This document shows positions 27,604 to 36,282 of a DNA stretch of 64,000 nucleotides, piece after piece (position 1 is the stretch's first letter; each line of letters starts with the position of its first letter). Under the pieces are notes generated by a model that was not told the origin of the DNA, did no database searches, and saw only the letters and a list, made by a program, of their open reading frames with translations. Source of the stretch: Erysipelotrichales bacterium (lineage in GTDB: Bacteria; Bacillota_I; Bacilli_A; Erysipelotrichales; Erysipelotrichaceae). The translations under genes and the position numbers were made by a program. The stretch covers positions 124,001-188,000 of the forward strand of contig CAJTFG010000002.1 in assembly GCA_910575705.1 (NCBI GenBank), read 5' to 3'.

Positions 27604-27631
27604 AATACAGGATATAGAAAACTCTGTATTT
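27604..27631 (-). promoter_or_regulatory. Hairpin in the ftsH 5' leader
   Basis: Inverted repeat AATACAG/CTGTATT with a 13-base spacer, just upstream of the ftsH ribosome-binding site on the minus strand. There is no T run. It may affect translation or mRNA stability. It is not a CIRCE element. Confidence 0.4.
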
Positions 27632-27663
27632 CTGGTGCCTGCTTCTGCTGATCATATGTGATT

Positions 27664-27691
27664 ATCATAAGTCCATTTGTAAAATAGTCAA
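27664..27691 (-). promoter_or_regulatory. Promoter of ftsH
   Basis: On the minus strand, TTGACT, 16 bases, TATGAT; transcription would start about 75 bases before ftsH. Confidence 0.55.
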
Positions 27692-27818
27692 TGAGATTTG
27701 TAAAATCAACATAATTATATTTAATTATCACATAATTCACAAATTCTGAGTCTTTTGATTAGGCTTGCGACTAGACGGAATTTGCGAAAAAGCATAACGT
27801 GGATTGGGGGTGGTCATC

Positions 27819-28946
27819 ATAGCGACGGGATATCTGCGTATTACAGTATACGATTCTTTTTGGAAAAAAGCGGTTCGCTATGCCTTGGTACGCATTTACA
27901 GAAAAGAAAGCAACGAGATCATCTATGAGGATTTTTTTATGAGCGATGATCATGGACAGACAGCGGATGTACCGTTGTATGCTCCGCCGCGTATGCTCAT
28001 GATGCAGAAAGACAGTGATGCGTGTCCCTATGCGTGCTATGATGTAGAAATACGTCATAAAGGATATGCTGCTCAAAGGATCACCGGGGTACAGATCTTT
28101 GCGGAGGAGTATTCCTATATCCGTCTGTTTATGAAGCCGCTGCGGCAGGAAGACAAAGAGATATGCTCACAGGCGATCTTACCGCACATGTTGTATAAAA
28201 AACACGATACGCATGTTCTTCCTTACGTATGCGATGCAGCATCGGATATGATAAAAGAAGATATTTATATTGAAGGAGAAGAACCGGTTGCATTGCGCGA
28301 TTATCTGAAGAACTGGGCAAGTGGAGTGCTATATCCGGGATGGCCGTATGAAAGCTTAAAAGCGGGTATATTGATCTTGATGACACAGGTCGTTTCTTCT
28401 TTAAAAGGAGAAGAGGTAGACGGATGTATGATGATCCATGCGGATGTTGCATTGCCGTATATAAGAAACAGGAATATTTATATGCGGATCGCGGAAGCGG
28501 TCGATGATGTGTACGGACGTTATGTGATGGTAACGGAAAAGGAAACAAGAGAATGCCGTTGGTGGGATCTGATGGAGCTGGCGCAGCGGGGATATTGTGC
28601 TGAGAAGATACTATGTCACTGCTATGCAGGGAATGCGCGTATAAACATGATTGATGTTTCTTCACAAAAGGATGACTCATGTGAACACACGTTTGTTTCG
28701 GAAGAGGAAAAAACATTTATGGGGGATGAGGACATCCGGAGCATCCAGAAGCAGCTGTATCTTATTTCCGGTCATTATAAAGAAATTCCCCGCGTTTATG
28801 CAGATGGTATCTTTTCTAAGAAAACGCGGCAGGCAATTCTTATGCTGCAGCGAATGCTCGGTATAAAAGAAAGCGGTAAGGCAGATGCCGATACGAGGAA
28901 ACTCATTCAGCAGCTGTATCAGGAATTAAGCGAAAAGAGATGCTGA
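27819..28946 (+). CDS. Peptidoglycan-binding domain protein
   Basis: About 375 residues. The N terminus (ATGYLRITVYD, then PLYAPPR, PYACYDVEIRHKGY, VQIFAEEYSYI) matches a family common in spore-forming Bacillota, whose proteins begin MATGYL. The C terminus is a peptidoglycan-binding repeat (IQKQLYLISGHY, VYADGIFSKKTRQAILMLQRMLG). The family-like start falls on ATA 27819, five bases after GGGGGTGG, and there is no ATG near; GTG 27810 and TTG 27804 are alternatives with poorer RBS spacing. No catalytic domain is visible. Possibly a spore-coat or cortex-associated protein. Confidence 0.75.
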   Translation: MATGYLRITVYDSFWKKAVRYALVRIYRKESNEIIYEDFFMSDDHGQTADVPLYAPPRMLMMQKDSDACPYACYDVEIRHKGYAAQRITGVQIFAEEYSYIRLFMKPLRQEDKEICSQAILPHMLYKKHDTHVLPYVCDAASDMIKEDIYIEGEEPVALRDYLKNWASGVLYPGWPYESLKAGILILMTQVVSSLKGEEVDGCMMIHADVALPYIRNRNIYMRIAEAVDDVYGRYVMVTEKETRECRWWDLMELAQRGYCAEKILCHCYAGNARINMIDVSSQKDDSCEHTFVSEEEKTFMGDEDIRSIQKQLYLISGHYKEIPRVYADGIFSKKTRQAILMLQRMLGIKESGKADADTRKLIQQLYQELSEKRC

Positions 28947-28957
28947 GCATCTCTTTT
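28933..28957 (+). terminator. Terminator of the peptidoglycan-binding protein gene
   Basis: Eleven-base stem AAAAGAGATGC/GCATCTCTTTT with a TGA loop that is also the stop codon. Confidence 0.8.
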
Positions 28958-29014
28958 CTGTTTAAAGCTATGAAATTATGTTGTATAATTTCATTACATA
29001 AAGGAGGCGCTTGT

Positions 29015-30001
29015 ATGCCGAATATCATTACTCATAAGATTTTTGCCGAAGAGGTTTTAAAAAAATTAGACAATGCGGATATTCGCCGTGTGATAGAAAG
29101 GAATCTGCAACTATATTACATCGGAAGCAACGGTCCTGATTTTTTGTTTTTTTATCATGCGAAGCCTTGGGAGGCATTGAAAAATCACGATATGAATCGA
29201 ATTGGAAGCGATCTTCACAGTCGGGGGATCAATGCTTTTTATCAAAGTGCCGTCCACAGCATATGCAGGGAGAAATGCGAAAGCGTCAAAGAACGCATGA
29301 CTGCTTATATCCTCGGTCATCTCTGTCACTGGGCGTTGGATATGAGTGCACATCCGTATATTTTTTATCGGACGGGAAACTGCTGCGGAAAGAGTGCGGC
29401 ACATCATCATCGCTTTGAATCCATGATGGATACGATGATGCTGGAAGAATTTCACGGTATGACGATTGCGGAGTATCCCTATTATGAGATATGTACTTAT
29501 GATGAGGAGATGCTGAAAGCGATTGCCCGTATTTATGTGCCTGCCGTGCGTGCTGCCTTGCAAAAAGACATAAAAGTATATGATCTGCGCGTTTCTTTGA
29601 ATGAATGGAAAGATATTCAGCGGCTGTTATATGATCCTCATAATTATAAGATAGTGCTGTTGAAAGGGATGGAAAAGATGTTAAAGAAACCGTGGCTTAT
29701 TTCCGGCAATGTCGTTTTGAAACATACAGATCTTCGTTTTGATATTTTAAACAAAGAGAAGAGAGAATGGATGCATCCTTGTGATGGCAGCCGTACCCAT
29801 CGTGATTCTTTTATGGAGCTGTTTTATCAAGCGGTTGACATAGCGGTATCTGTGATCGAAGAGCTGTATGGATGTGTCGCCTATGGCGCTCCTAAAGAAA
29901 AGCTGTTGTCCTTATTGGATGATCGGGCATATGATACAGGGATGAGAGGAGAGAAGGATATGAAGTATTTTAAGATCATCTACGAGGAGGAAGATAAGTG
30001 A
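29015..30001 (+). CDS. Zinc-dependent phospholipase C-like protein
   Basis: 328 residues. MPNIITHKIFAEEVL, LYYIGSNGPDFLFFYH, AYILGHLCHWALDMSAHPY and HHHRFESMMD give the spread His and Asp residues of the zinc-PLC/S1-P1 nuclease fold family found in clostridia. No signal peptide is seen, so it may be cytoplasmic despite the phospholipase name. ATG 29015 follows AAGGAGG. It overlaps the dipeptidase start by four bases (GTGA). Confidence 0.78.
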   Translation: MPNIITHKIFAEEVLKKLDNADIRRVIERNLQLYYIGSNGPDFLFFYHAKPWEALKNHDMNRIGSDLHSRGINAFYQSAVHSICREKCESVKERMTAYILGHLCHWALDMSAHPYIFYRTGNCCGKSAAHHHRFESMMDTMMLEEFHGMTIAEYPYYEICTYDEEMLKAIARIYVPAVRAALQKDIKVYDLRVSLNEWKDIQRLLYDPHNYKIVLLKGMEKMLKKPWLISGNVVLKHTDLRFDILNKEKREWMHPCDGSRTHRDSFMELFYQAVDIAVSVIEELYGCVAYGAPKEKLLSLLDDRAYDTGMRGEKDMKYFKIIYEEEDK

Positions 30002-30930
30002 AGCTGGTGGATCTGCATGCGGATATCGGATATGATGTCCTGCAGAAGAAAAAAGAGGGATATCGCGATATTTTAAAGAAATTTCACGTTCCGAAATGGC
30101 AGGCGGGCGGTATCGATACCGTTTGCATGGCTTCCTTTTTTGACGGACATGAAACATGGGAGGATATGCAGGAGATGATCCTCGCATTAAAAGAAGAGAT
30201 CGCCTCTTGTGAAGAAATTGTTCTCGTACGGAAGAAAGAAGATTTTTCATCTCCGTATATCAAGGCGGTACTGAGCGTGGAAGGTATGTGCGGTATCAGG
30301 GAGCAGGAGGAAACTCGTATCGATTGGCTGCATGAGCAGGGGATCGCTTTGGCGTCTTTGACGTGGAATGATGAAAACTATCTGGCTACCGGTGTAAAAG
30401 GAGATCCGAATCGAGGGATAAGCGAAGCCGGTATACGGGCTGTACGGCGTATGGAAAAGCATCATATGATCATAGATGTATCGCATGCCAACGAAAAGAG
30501 TTTTTGGGATATCATGGAGCATACGAGAGGAATGGTCATAGCGACGCATTCAAATGCCAGAGAGCTCTGCCATCATGTTCGTAACTTATGGGATGAGCAG
30601 TTATCGGCGATTGCCAAACGCGGCGGTGTGATCGGAGCGGTGGCGGCACCGTGGTTTATTCATGAAAATGAAGAATATTGGGATGCCGCGCATATGGCGG
30701 AACATACGTGCTATGTGCAAGATCGCATCGGTGTGGAGCATGCTTCGTTCGGCTTTGATTTTATGGATTTCTTTACTGGATATGAAGAGGCTTATGTGAA
30801 GGGGCTCAAAGATGCATCCCAAGCGCAGAATATCGTACATGAATTAAGAAAAATATCCATAAGTGATACTGATTTAGAAAAAATATGTTATAAAAATGCT
30901 ATAAAAATATTAAAAACAGCATTTAATTGA
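29998..30930 (+). CDS. Membrane dipeptidase (peptidase M19)
   Basis: 310-residue zinc dipeptidase, TIM barrel. The metal-binding HAD (LVDLHADIGYD), Glu in VLSVEGM, and the two later His (IDVSHAN, IATHSNARELC) are present. GTG start at 29998 with GAGGAGGAAG upstream, overlapping the previous stop. It cleaves dipeptides, often with D-amino acids; it may act in peptidoglycan peptide recycling. Confidence 0.9.
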   Translation: MKLVDLHADIGYDVLQKKKEGYRDILKKFHVPKWQAGGIDTVCMASFFDGHETWEDMQEMILALKEEIASCEEIVLVRKKEDFSSPYIKAVLSVEGMCGIREQEETRIDWLHEQGIALASLTWNDENYLATGVKGDPNRGISEAGIRAVRRMEKHHMIIDVSHANEKSFWDIMEHTRGMVIATHSNARELCHHVRNLWDEQLSAIAKRGGVIGAVAAPWFIHENEEYWDAAHMAEHTCYVQDRIGVEHASFGFDFMDFFTGYEEAYVKGLKDASQAQNIVHELRKISISDTDLEKICYKNAIKILKTAFN

Positions 30931-30933
30931 CAT

Positions 30934-30963
30934 AAAAGGGAAAAGAATTTCCCTTTTGTTTTA
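30934..30963 (+). terminator. Terminator after the dipeptidase gene
   Basis: Ten-base stem AAAAGGGAAA/TTTCCCTTTT with an AGAA loop and a T-rich tail. Confidence 0.8.
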
Positions 30964-31002
30964 TCCGTGCTATAATTTACATCTAATGAAAGGAGACATG
31001 TC

Positions 31003-32475
31003 ATGGAACAGCTGGTATCGACCGGTCTGCAGATGATGCAGATGGACTTATCCATAGATAGAGAACGGCTATGTGTCATACGGGCTTTAAATACGATCAG
31101 CTTTGATGACCTGCATAAGATCATCTGCCATAAACTATCTGTTCCTGTCTCTGTTTCGTATGCGTTTTATCTCCCTAAATCGGAACTTCTCATTCGTAGG
31201 ATAACACGCAGTTTTGAAGAGAGCGCCGCATCGCGGATCACATCTTATGTGCAGTCGGGAGATACGATCTACTATCGTATCTATCATTCCGAATTTCATG
31301 TCCGTTTCAGCAGTGTGGGCGTTGTCGATGAGGAATCGGCGATGGAAGCAAAGCTCCTTGCTACGCAGGGGAAGATTCGCAATATGGCGAAAAAAACGAT
31401 CATCAGCCGCAATTTTATATCTAAAAAGTCTTTATATGCGCTGTATGATCTCGGTGAGCGGCTGTATGACGGCGGTATATTTTCCTATTTGCCGGATAAG
31501 CAGTTTTTGATGATACATATGGATGATATGCTACAGCCGGTTTATGTGGAAAACAAGGCGCACCAGTTCCTTTTATATTTTTTTGCTGATGAGGAGAGCT
31601 ATCGCCGTTTCTTTTGTGTATGTAAAGATACGTTGCCGCAGCAGAGTATTTATAAATATAAACATGCTTCCGTTATGAGGATTTCCAAAAAGCCTTTGCC
31701 GACTTTGCCGTATCGGCGTTACGGGGATTCTTTCATTTCTTTTTTGGATATGCGGCGCGGCTGGGAGATGGATGGTATATCGGAAGGTGCAGCGCAGGAG
31801 CTGCAGATGATTTTGCCGGTGTTGCTGCGTGCATTGACGCGCATGCGTTACGAGGCTTTTCGCATTTCGATGCGGCAGGGCATCCTCCATATATACAATC
31901 ATGCACGGCAAAATATGTGTCAGGTACGCATTCAACCGCCGGAAACGATGGTTCTCCCTGTTATTCCTTATGAACAGCAACATAATATCGATGCTTTGCA
32001 GGGAAAGGAAACGCTGTCGACGTTCTTAGAGATGGATTATCACTTTATCCGTCAGCCATATAAGGGAAATGTACAGCAAAGGCGTGCCTATCTTTTGAAT
32101 GTCTCCGCTTTGGGGCCACACATCCGTTCTCATTACGAACATATATTCGATAAAGAGCAGAACATTAAAAATGCGCTTTTGGATATGATGATCAATATCC
32201 TTGTGGAGCATGGACGTCCAAAGACGATTCTTGTGAAAGACCGCTATGTGTATTCGATCCTTGCGGATCTGTGTCGGAAGCTGCGGATCTTTATTCAGAT
32301 TGAACCACGTCTTTTATATACAGAAGCTTATTTTGCGGATAATGAGCGTGTCATCTATGATCTTGAAGTGGTGGAAAGAGAGGCACAGCCGATAAAAAAA
32401 GCTGCTTATGAGCAGCCCTTACAACAACAGTATAACAGAAAAAATTTCAAAATGAAAGGCTATTTTAATTCCTGA
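31003..32475 (+). CDS. Unrecognised 490-residue cytoplasmic protein (possible DUF6930-like tail)
   Basis: No signal peptide or membrane segment. The last ~70 residues (HGRPKTILVKDRYVYSILADLCRKLRIFIQIEP) resemble the DUF6930 type of tail, with a strand-helix layout. The middle carries short beta-rich segments (QFLMIHMDDM, ISFLDMRRGWEMDG). It ends in a Gln-rich basic tail. It stands just upstream of the ribosome hibernation factor gene, 42 bases apart with no terminator between, so they may be co-expressed. Function unknown. Confidence 0.7.
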   Translation: MEQLVSTGLQMMQMDLSIDRERLCVIRALNTISFDDLHKIICHKLSVPVSVSYAFYLPKSELLIRRITRSFEESAASRITSYVQSGDTIYYRIYHSEFHVRFSSVGVVDEESAMEAKLLATQGKIRNMAKKTIISRNFISKKSLYALYDLGERLYDGGIFSYLPDKQFLMIHMDDMLQPVYVENKAHQFLLYFFADEESYRRFFCVCKDTLPQQSIYKYKHASVMRISKKPLPTLPYRRYGDSFISFLDMRRGWEMDGISEGAAQELQMILPVLLRALTRMRYEAFRISMRQGILHIYNHARQNMCQVRIQPPETMVLPVIPYEQQHNIDALQGKETLSTFLEMDYHFIRQPYKGNVQQRRAYLLNVSALGPHIRSHYEHIFDKEQNIKNALLDMMINILVEHGRPKTILVKDRYVYSILADLCRKLRIFIQIEPRLLYTEAYFADNERVIYDLEVVEREAQPIKKAAYEQPLQQQYNRKNFKMKGYFNS

Positions 32476-32517
32476 GATACTTCTATAATAGAGATATAGT
32501 AAAAGGAGGAATTTATT

Positions 32518-33054
32518 ATGAAAGTCCAGATTTACGGAAAGAATATTACGGTGACTCCAGCCATTGCAGAAAAGATCGAGAATAAGCTCTCATCTTTGGA
32601 AAAGTATTTTATTATCGATGAAAACACAATAGCGAATGTTGTCGTAAGAGTATACCCAGCAAAGCAGAAGATCGAGGTTACGATCCCGTGTAAGACAGCT
32701 ATATTGAGGGCGGAGGTTACCCATGACGATCTGTATGCGGCAATCGATCTTGTCGTTGACAAGCTGGAAGATCAGATTCGCCGACAGAAAACCAGATTGT
32801 CCAGAAAGAATAAGGAAAAACTGGCGATGGCCTTTGTGGATACGGAAAGCGACTATGATGATTATGATGCGCTTGATGATGAACTCGTTCGTACGAAATC
32901 CATTGTTCCGGATCTGATGGAACTGGATGAAGCCATCATGCGTATGGAAATGCTGAATCATTCATTCTTTATTTATAAGGACGCTGAAACGAAAGAAGTC
33001 GCTGTTGTTTATAAACGTCATGACGGTGGTTATGGTTTGATAGAAACAGAATAA
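32518..33054 (+). CDS. hpf: Ribosome hibernation promoting factor, long form
   Basis: 178 residues. The N-terminal HPF/YfiA domain (MKVQIYGKNITVTPAIAEKIENKL, then IEVTIPCKTAILRAEVTHDDLYAAIDLVVDKLEDQIRRQK) is joined by an acidic linker to the C-terminal dimerisation domain (IVPDLMELDEAIMRMEMLNHSFFIYKDAETKEVAVVYKRHDGGYGLIE). It inactivates 70S ribosomes by forming 100S dimers in stationary phase. RBS AAAGGAGG. Confidence 0.95.
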   Translation: MKVQIYGKNITVTPAIAEKIENKLSSLEKYFIIDENTIANVVVRVYPAKQKIEVTIPCKTAILRAEVTHDDLYAAIDLVVDKLEDQIRRQKTRLSRKNKEKLAMAFVDTESDYDDYDALDDELVRTKSIVPDLMELDEAIMRMEMLNHSFFIYKDAETKEVAVVYKRHDGGYGLIETE

Positions 33055-33070
33055 ACGTCATGTTGTTAAG

Positions 33071-33107
33071 AACCTTTAAAGATAGAAGATCTTTAGAGGT
33101 TTTTTTA
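33071..33107 (+). terminator. Terminator of hpf
   Basis: Thirteen-base near-perfect stem AACCTTTAAAGAT/ATCTTTAGAGGTT followed by T's. Confidence 0.8.
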
Positions 33108-33435
33108 TTTCCTCTGTAGATATGATTATCAAGATACTTATCTTGCTATATTGTTGTATCTTCAGAGCCGGACGCTGATGCACATAAACATTTGTATCTT
33201 TGATGAAAGCTGCATTCCTATTTGTGGCAAACCAACCGAACTTACCGACATAATACGGTGAATGGCAAGTATTGGAGGACATCCAAAACATATCATGGTA
33301 AACATTTGTTACAAGATGATATCGTAGGAAAAAATCTGCGGAACCATTGCAGCCGAATTCGCCGGGACATCCACTGGTAGCGACTGTTTTAATATGGTGG
33401 GAATAAGAAATCGTGCCGATGCATGCATACTGTTG
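33076..33435 (-). pseudogene. Decayed small Cys-pair protein gene, locus B
   Basis: A 119-codon open stretch without a usable start; an in-frame stop lies just before QQYACIGTISYSHHIKTV. Homologous to locus A (10768-11202): ISxxHxIKTV, C-x5-C-x-GSAD, YxVxKxG and a terminal QRPAL are shared, while the centre differs in sequence and length. The codons CAG CGT CCG GCT CTG are identical in both. Past QRPAL the frame runs into a palindrome and the hpf terminator. The signal peptide expected for such a protein is absent in both copies. Family unknown. Confidence 0.45.
33130..33145. repeat. Palindrome beside locus B
   Basis: CAAGATA and its exact complement with a two-base centre, 17 bases past the conserved QRPAL motif in the coding direction of locus B. 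Same architecture as 10920-10941, but a different sequence. Confidence 0.75.
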
Positions 33436-33476
33436 TCATTACCTTTTATATTTATCTTATTTTATTTTTCGGAATA

Positions 33477-33541
33477 TGTCGATAGGAATGAAGACACGCA
33501 TCACAAATTCGACAACATATGTTTTTTTAAAACAGTATACT
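33477..33541 (+). promoter_or_regulatory. Spo0A-controlled promoter of spoIIGA-sigE
   Basis: A perfect 0A box lies in reverse orientation (TTCGACAA, 33508-33515) and a 6/7 match in forward orientation (TGTCGAT, 33477-33483). A -10 element TATACT sits at 33536-33541 without a good -35. The 0A box falls over the -35 position, as at the Bacillus subtilis spoIIG promoter, which Spo0A-P activates. Activity here is inferred from that layout. Confidence 0.7.
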
Positions 33542-33558
33542 GATAGCGGGTGATAAGG

Positions 33559-34290
33559 ATGGAAAGTTATGTGGAAATCAGCTATATGGTTCAGTTTTTT
33601 ACCATGATGATTTCCTGCATGACAGCCGGCTATCTGTCCCTGCAGCCACTTTCTATCAAACAGATGTTAGTATATAGTCTGGTTTTGCCGTTTGCCGCTT
33701 GTTCTATGTGGATGGAATATAGCTGGTTCTATGTGCTGACTATAGAAGTCCTTTTTTTTCTACTGTATTTCCGCTGTCGCATCCGTACGTATGCATGTAT
33801 GCTGACATTGCGGTTCCTTCTCAGTTTTACATGGATCGTTTTTTATCGAGGCGGTATTCATAACTTTCAATATTTTTTTCCGCTGCGCTCACCATTGTCC
33901 TTGTTTGTGATAGAATGCATCGTGCTTGTGCTTCTATATCGGAAATGGAATTACTGGCTAGGACGTCTTCGCTATGTATATGAATGCAGGATACCTCAGA
34001 TTTCAAAGACAGCATGGATGAAGGGGTATTTGGACAGCGGGAATATGCTTGCATCGGACGATATTGCAGTCATATTTATCGATGAGCATTATCAGACATA
34101 TTTTGAAAAGGAACGCATACACTATGTAATAATGAATACGATGGGCGGTGATGCACCTGTCATGTGCTATGAAGGGATGATCCAGATCCGTGGTTTTGAG
34201 ATGAAAAAGGTGTTGGTCTGCTGTCGCGAAAATCTGCGGCTGCCGATGCATTGTCAAATATTATTGAATGTAAATTTATGGTTGGGGTGA
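33559..34290 (+). CDS. spoIIGA: Sigma-E processing peptidase SpoIIGA
   Basis: 243 residues. The N-terminal half is a membrane domain with about five hydrophobic segments. The C-terminal half is an aspartic-protease-like domain with the catalytic motif KGYLDSGN (DSGN). In spore formers it sits in the septal membrane and cleaves pro-sigma-E. The context is decisive: sigE starts five bases downstream. It is shorter and more diverged than the Bacillus protein. ATG 33559 was chosen over the GTG at 33550 because GGGTGAT lies upstream. Confidence 0.88.
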   Translation: MESYVEISYMVQFFTMMISCMTAGYLSLQPLSIKQMLVYSLVLPFAACSMWMEYSWFYVLTIEVLFFLLYFRCRIRTYACMLTLRFLLSFTWIVFYRGGIHNFQYFFPLRSPLSLFVIECIVLVLLYRKWNYWLGRLRYVYECRIPQISKTAWMKGYLDSGNMLASDDIAVIFIDEHYQTYFEKERIHYVIMNTMGGDAPVMCYEGMIQIRGFEMKKVLVCCRENLRLPMHCQILLNVNLWLG

Positions 34291-34294
34291 GATT

Positions 34295-34996
34295 ATGAAA
34301 AAGTTTTTGATGAAGATGTGGATGATGATATGGAAGCGAAAAAGTGAACGCTATGTATACTATATACAAGGAAACGATGTTCTGCCTCAGCCGCTGAGCA
34401 AAGAGGAAGAACTGGCTGCGCTGATCGCTCTTGAAAACGGCGATGAAGAAGCCAGAAATACGCTGATTGAACATAATCTTCGACTGGTGGTTTATATTGC
34501 GAAGCGTTATGAGACAAATCCTATTTTTATGGAGGATCTGATCAGTATCGGCAGCATCGGTTTGATTAAGGCGGTAAATACATTCAAAAGAGATAAGAAT
34601 ATCAAACTGGTTACATATGCTTCACGTTGCATAGAAAATGAGATCCTGATGTTTTTAAGGAAAAAGAGCAGAAGAAAAGTTGAAGTGTCGTTTGATGAAC
34701 CTCTGAATGTAGATTACGACGGCAATGAACTGTTACTTTCGGATATTCTAGGCACGGAAGATGACCTTGTGACGAAGGAATTTGAAAAAAAGGAAAACAA
34801 GAGGGAATTGTTGGAAGCGATGAAATGCCTGAAAACCAGAGAGCGGCAGATCCTCCAGATGCGCTATGGCATCGAACATGAAGAGCTTACGCAAAAAGAT
34901 ATCGCGAAGCGCCTCGGTATCTCGCAGTCTTATATTTCACGTTTGGAAAAACGGATTCTGCACAAGCTGCAGGTTCATATGAAGCATAATATGTAA
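34295..34996 (+). CDS. sigE: RNA polymerase sporulation sigma-E factor precursor
   Basis: 233 residues, mother-cell sigma factor. A pro-sequence of ~25 residues (hydrophobic/basic [16 protein letters not shown]) precedes the conserved [15 protein letters not shown]. Region 2 ([37 protein letters not shown]) and region 4 ([24 protein letters not shown]) follow. SpoIIGA next door removes the pro-sequence. A terminator separates it from sigG. Confidence 0.95.
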   Translation: MKKFLMKMWMMIWKRKSERYVYYIQGNDVLPQPLSKEEELAALIALENGDEEARNTLIEHNLRLVVYIAKRYETNPIFMEDLISIGSIGLIKAVNTFKRDKNIKLVTYASRCIENEILMFLRKKSRRKVEVSFDEPLNVDYDGNELLLSDILGTEDDLVTKEFEKKENKRELLEAMKCLKTRERQILQMRYGIEHEELTQKDIAKRLGISQSYISRLEKRILHKLQVHMKHNM

Positions 34997-35023
34997 AAGC
35001 TATGGGAAACCGTAGCTTTTTTT
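34995..35023 (+). terminator. Terminator between sigE and sigG
   Basis: Stem AAAAGCTATGG/CCGTAGCTTTT (one G-T pair) with an AAA-type loop and T run. It allows sigG to be transcribed separately. Confidence 0.75.
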
Positions 35024-35037
35024 CCAATTATTTCATC

Positions 35038-35066
35038 GTATAAGCATATATCTCAAGGGAAAACTT
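35038..35066 (+). promoter_or_regulatory. Possible sigma-F/G-type promoter of sigG
   Basis: GTATA followed after 14 bases by GGGAAAACTT, close to the forespore sigma-F consensus (GYATA and GGNNANAHTR), about 25 bases before the start codon. No SigA-type elements are evident in this gap. The spacer is about one base short of the usual value. Confidence 0.4.
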
Positions 35067-35089
35067 CTAGTAATGCTAGGAGGAAGAAC

Positions 35090-35866
35090 ATGAGTCGCTA
35101 TAAAGTTACGATCAATGGTGTGAATACAGCCGATTTGAAAGTGCTGACAAATACGGAGATGAAAGATCTTTTTATAAAATTAAAGGAAGGCGATGACTCG
35201 GCGAAAGAACAGCTGATCACCGGTAATCTGAAACTTGTTTTGTCCATCGTTCAGCGGTTTTCTTCCCGTTGTGATAACATGGATGATCTGTTTCAGGTAG
35301 GGTGCATAGGACTTGTGAAATCCATTGATAATTTTGATTTGAAGCATGAAGTGCGTTTTTCTACCTATGCGGTGCCGATGATCATGGGAGAGATCAAGCG
35401 TTATTTAAGAGATAATCAGGTCATACGCGTTTCTCGTCATTTAAAGGATATCGCATATAAGTCATTTAAGATCAAAGAGGATTATATGCATCGTTATCAG
35501 AAAGAACCTTCGATATCTTATATAGCGAAGCAGCTGGAAGTGAAAGAAAAGGATATCGCGGTAGCATTGGATTCCATGCAGAGCGTTATTTCCATATTTG
35601 AACCGATTTACAGCAGTGACGGTGATGAGCTTTATCTTTTGGATCAGATCAAAGACGATAAGGATGAGATCGCGTATCTTTCTAATCTGATGACGTTGAA
35701 AAAGGCTATGAAGTATTTGAAGGATAAGGAAAAGGACATCATTCGGAAACGCTACTATATGGATATGACGCAGACGGAGATCGCACAGGAGCTCGGTATT
35801 TCTCAAGCGCAGGTATCGCGTTTGGAGAAAAGTGCGATAGCGGTATTAAAAAAGAATTTCGAATAG
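35090..35866 (+). CDS. sigG: RNA polymerase sporulation sigma-G factor
   Basis: 258 residues, late forespore sigma factor. The N terminus KVTINGVNTADLKVLTNTEM matches the sigma-G-specific start. Region 2 (GNLKLVLSIVQRFSSRCDNMDDLFQVGCIGLVKSIDNFDL), FSTYAVPMIMGEIKRYLRDN, and region 4 (TQTEIAQELGISQAQVSRLEKSAI) are present. The order spoIIGA-sigE-sigG is the classic sporulation cluster. RBS TAGGAGGA. Confidence 0.95.
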   Translation: MSRYKVTINGVNTADLKVLTNTEMKDLFIKLKEGDDSAKEQLITGNLKLVLSIVQRFSSRCDNMDDLFQVGCIGLVKSIDNFDLKHEVRFSTYAVPMIMGEIKRYLRDNQVIRVSRHLKDIAYKSFKIKEDYMHRYQKEPSISYIAKQLEVKEKDIAVALDSMQSVISIFEPIYSSDGDELYLLDQIKDDKDEIAYLSNLMTLKKAMKYLKDKEKDIIRKRYYMDMTQTEIAQELGISQAQVSRLEKSAIAVLKKNFE

Positions 35867-35911
35867 TTCATAAATGTTACATGCTGCATATACTATAGGG
35901 AAGGTGAGTAT

Positions 35912-36157
35912 ATGCGGTTTAGTGAGATATGCAGCAAACAGGTTGTCAATATGAAAGACGGAAGCATTATCGGTAAGGTGCATGATGCGGAGATTTACCG
36001 TGAAGATCTTTGTATCAAAAGCTTTTATGTCGTGGAGTGTGCCGGTTTTATCAACCGAATGCTGCCGTGGTTATTTCCTATGGAAGAAATTGAAATTCCT
36101 ATTTCCGATATCGTTCATATTGGAGAGGATGTCATCATGGTCAAACTGTCATGCTGA
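35912..36157 (+). CDS. ylmC: YlmC/YmxH family PRC-barrel protein
   Basis: 81 residues. MRFSEICSKQVVNMKDGSIIGKVHDAEI is the PRC-barrel start of the YlmC/YmxH sporulation family; the end is IPISDIVHIGEDVIMVKL. RBS GGAAGGTGAG. It lies between sigG and sepF as in Bacillus. Upstream, CATATACT at 35887 is one base off the sigma-E -10 consensus, so mother-cell expression is possible. Molecular role unknown. Confidence 0.85.
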   Translation: MRFSEICSKQVVNMKDGSIIGKVHDAEIYREDLCIKSFYVVECAGFINRMLPWLFPMEEIEIPISDIVHIGEDVIMVKLSC

Positions 36158-36282
36158 TGAAATGGGATAGGAAACTATCCTTTTTTCTTTGGAGAAAAAG
36201 ATGATAAAATATTTTGCATTAGCTCTTTTTCTTGTATATTCATTTGTGTTATAATGTCTCTAACGTACAGGAGGTATGCACC

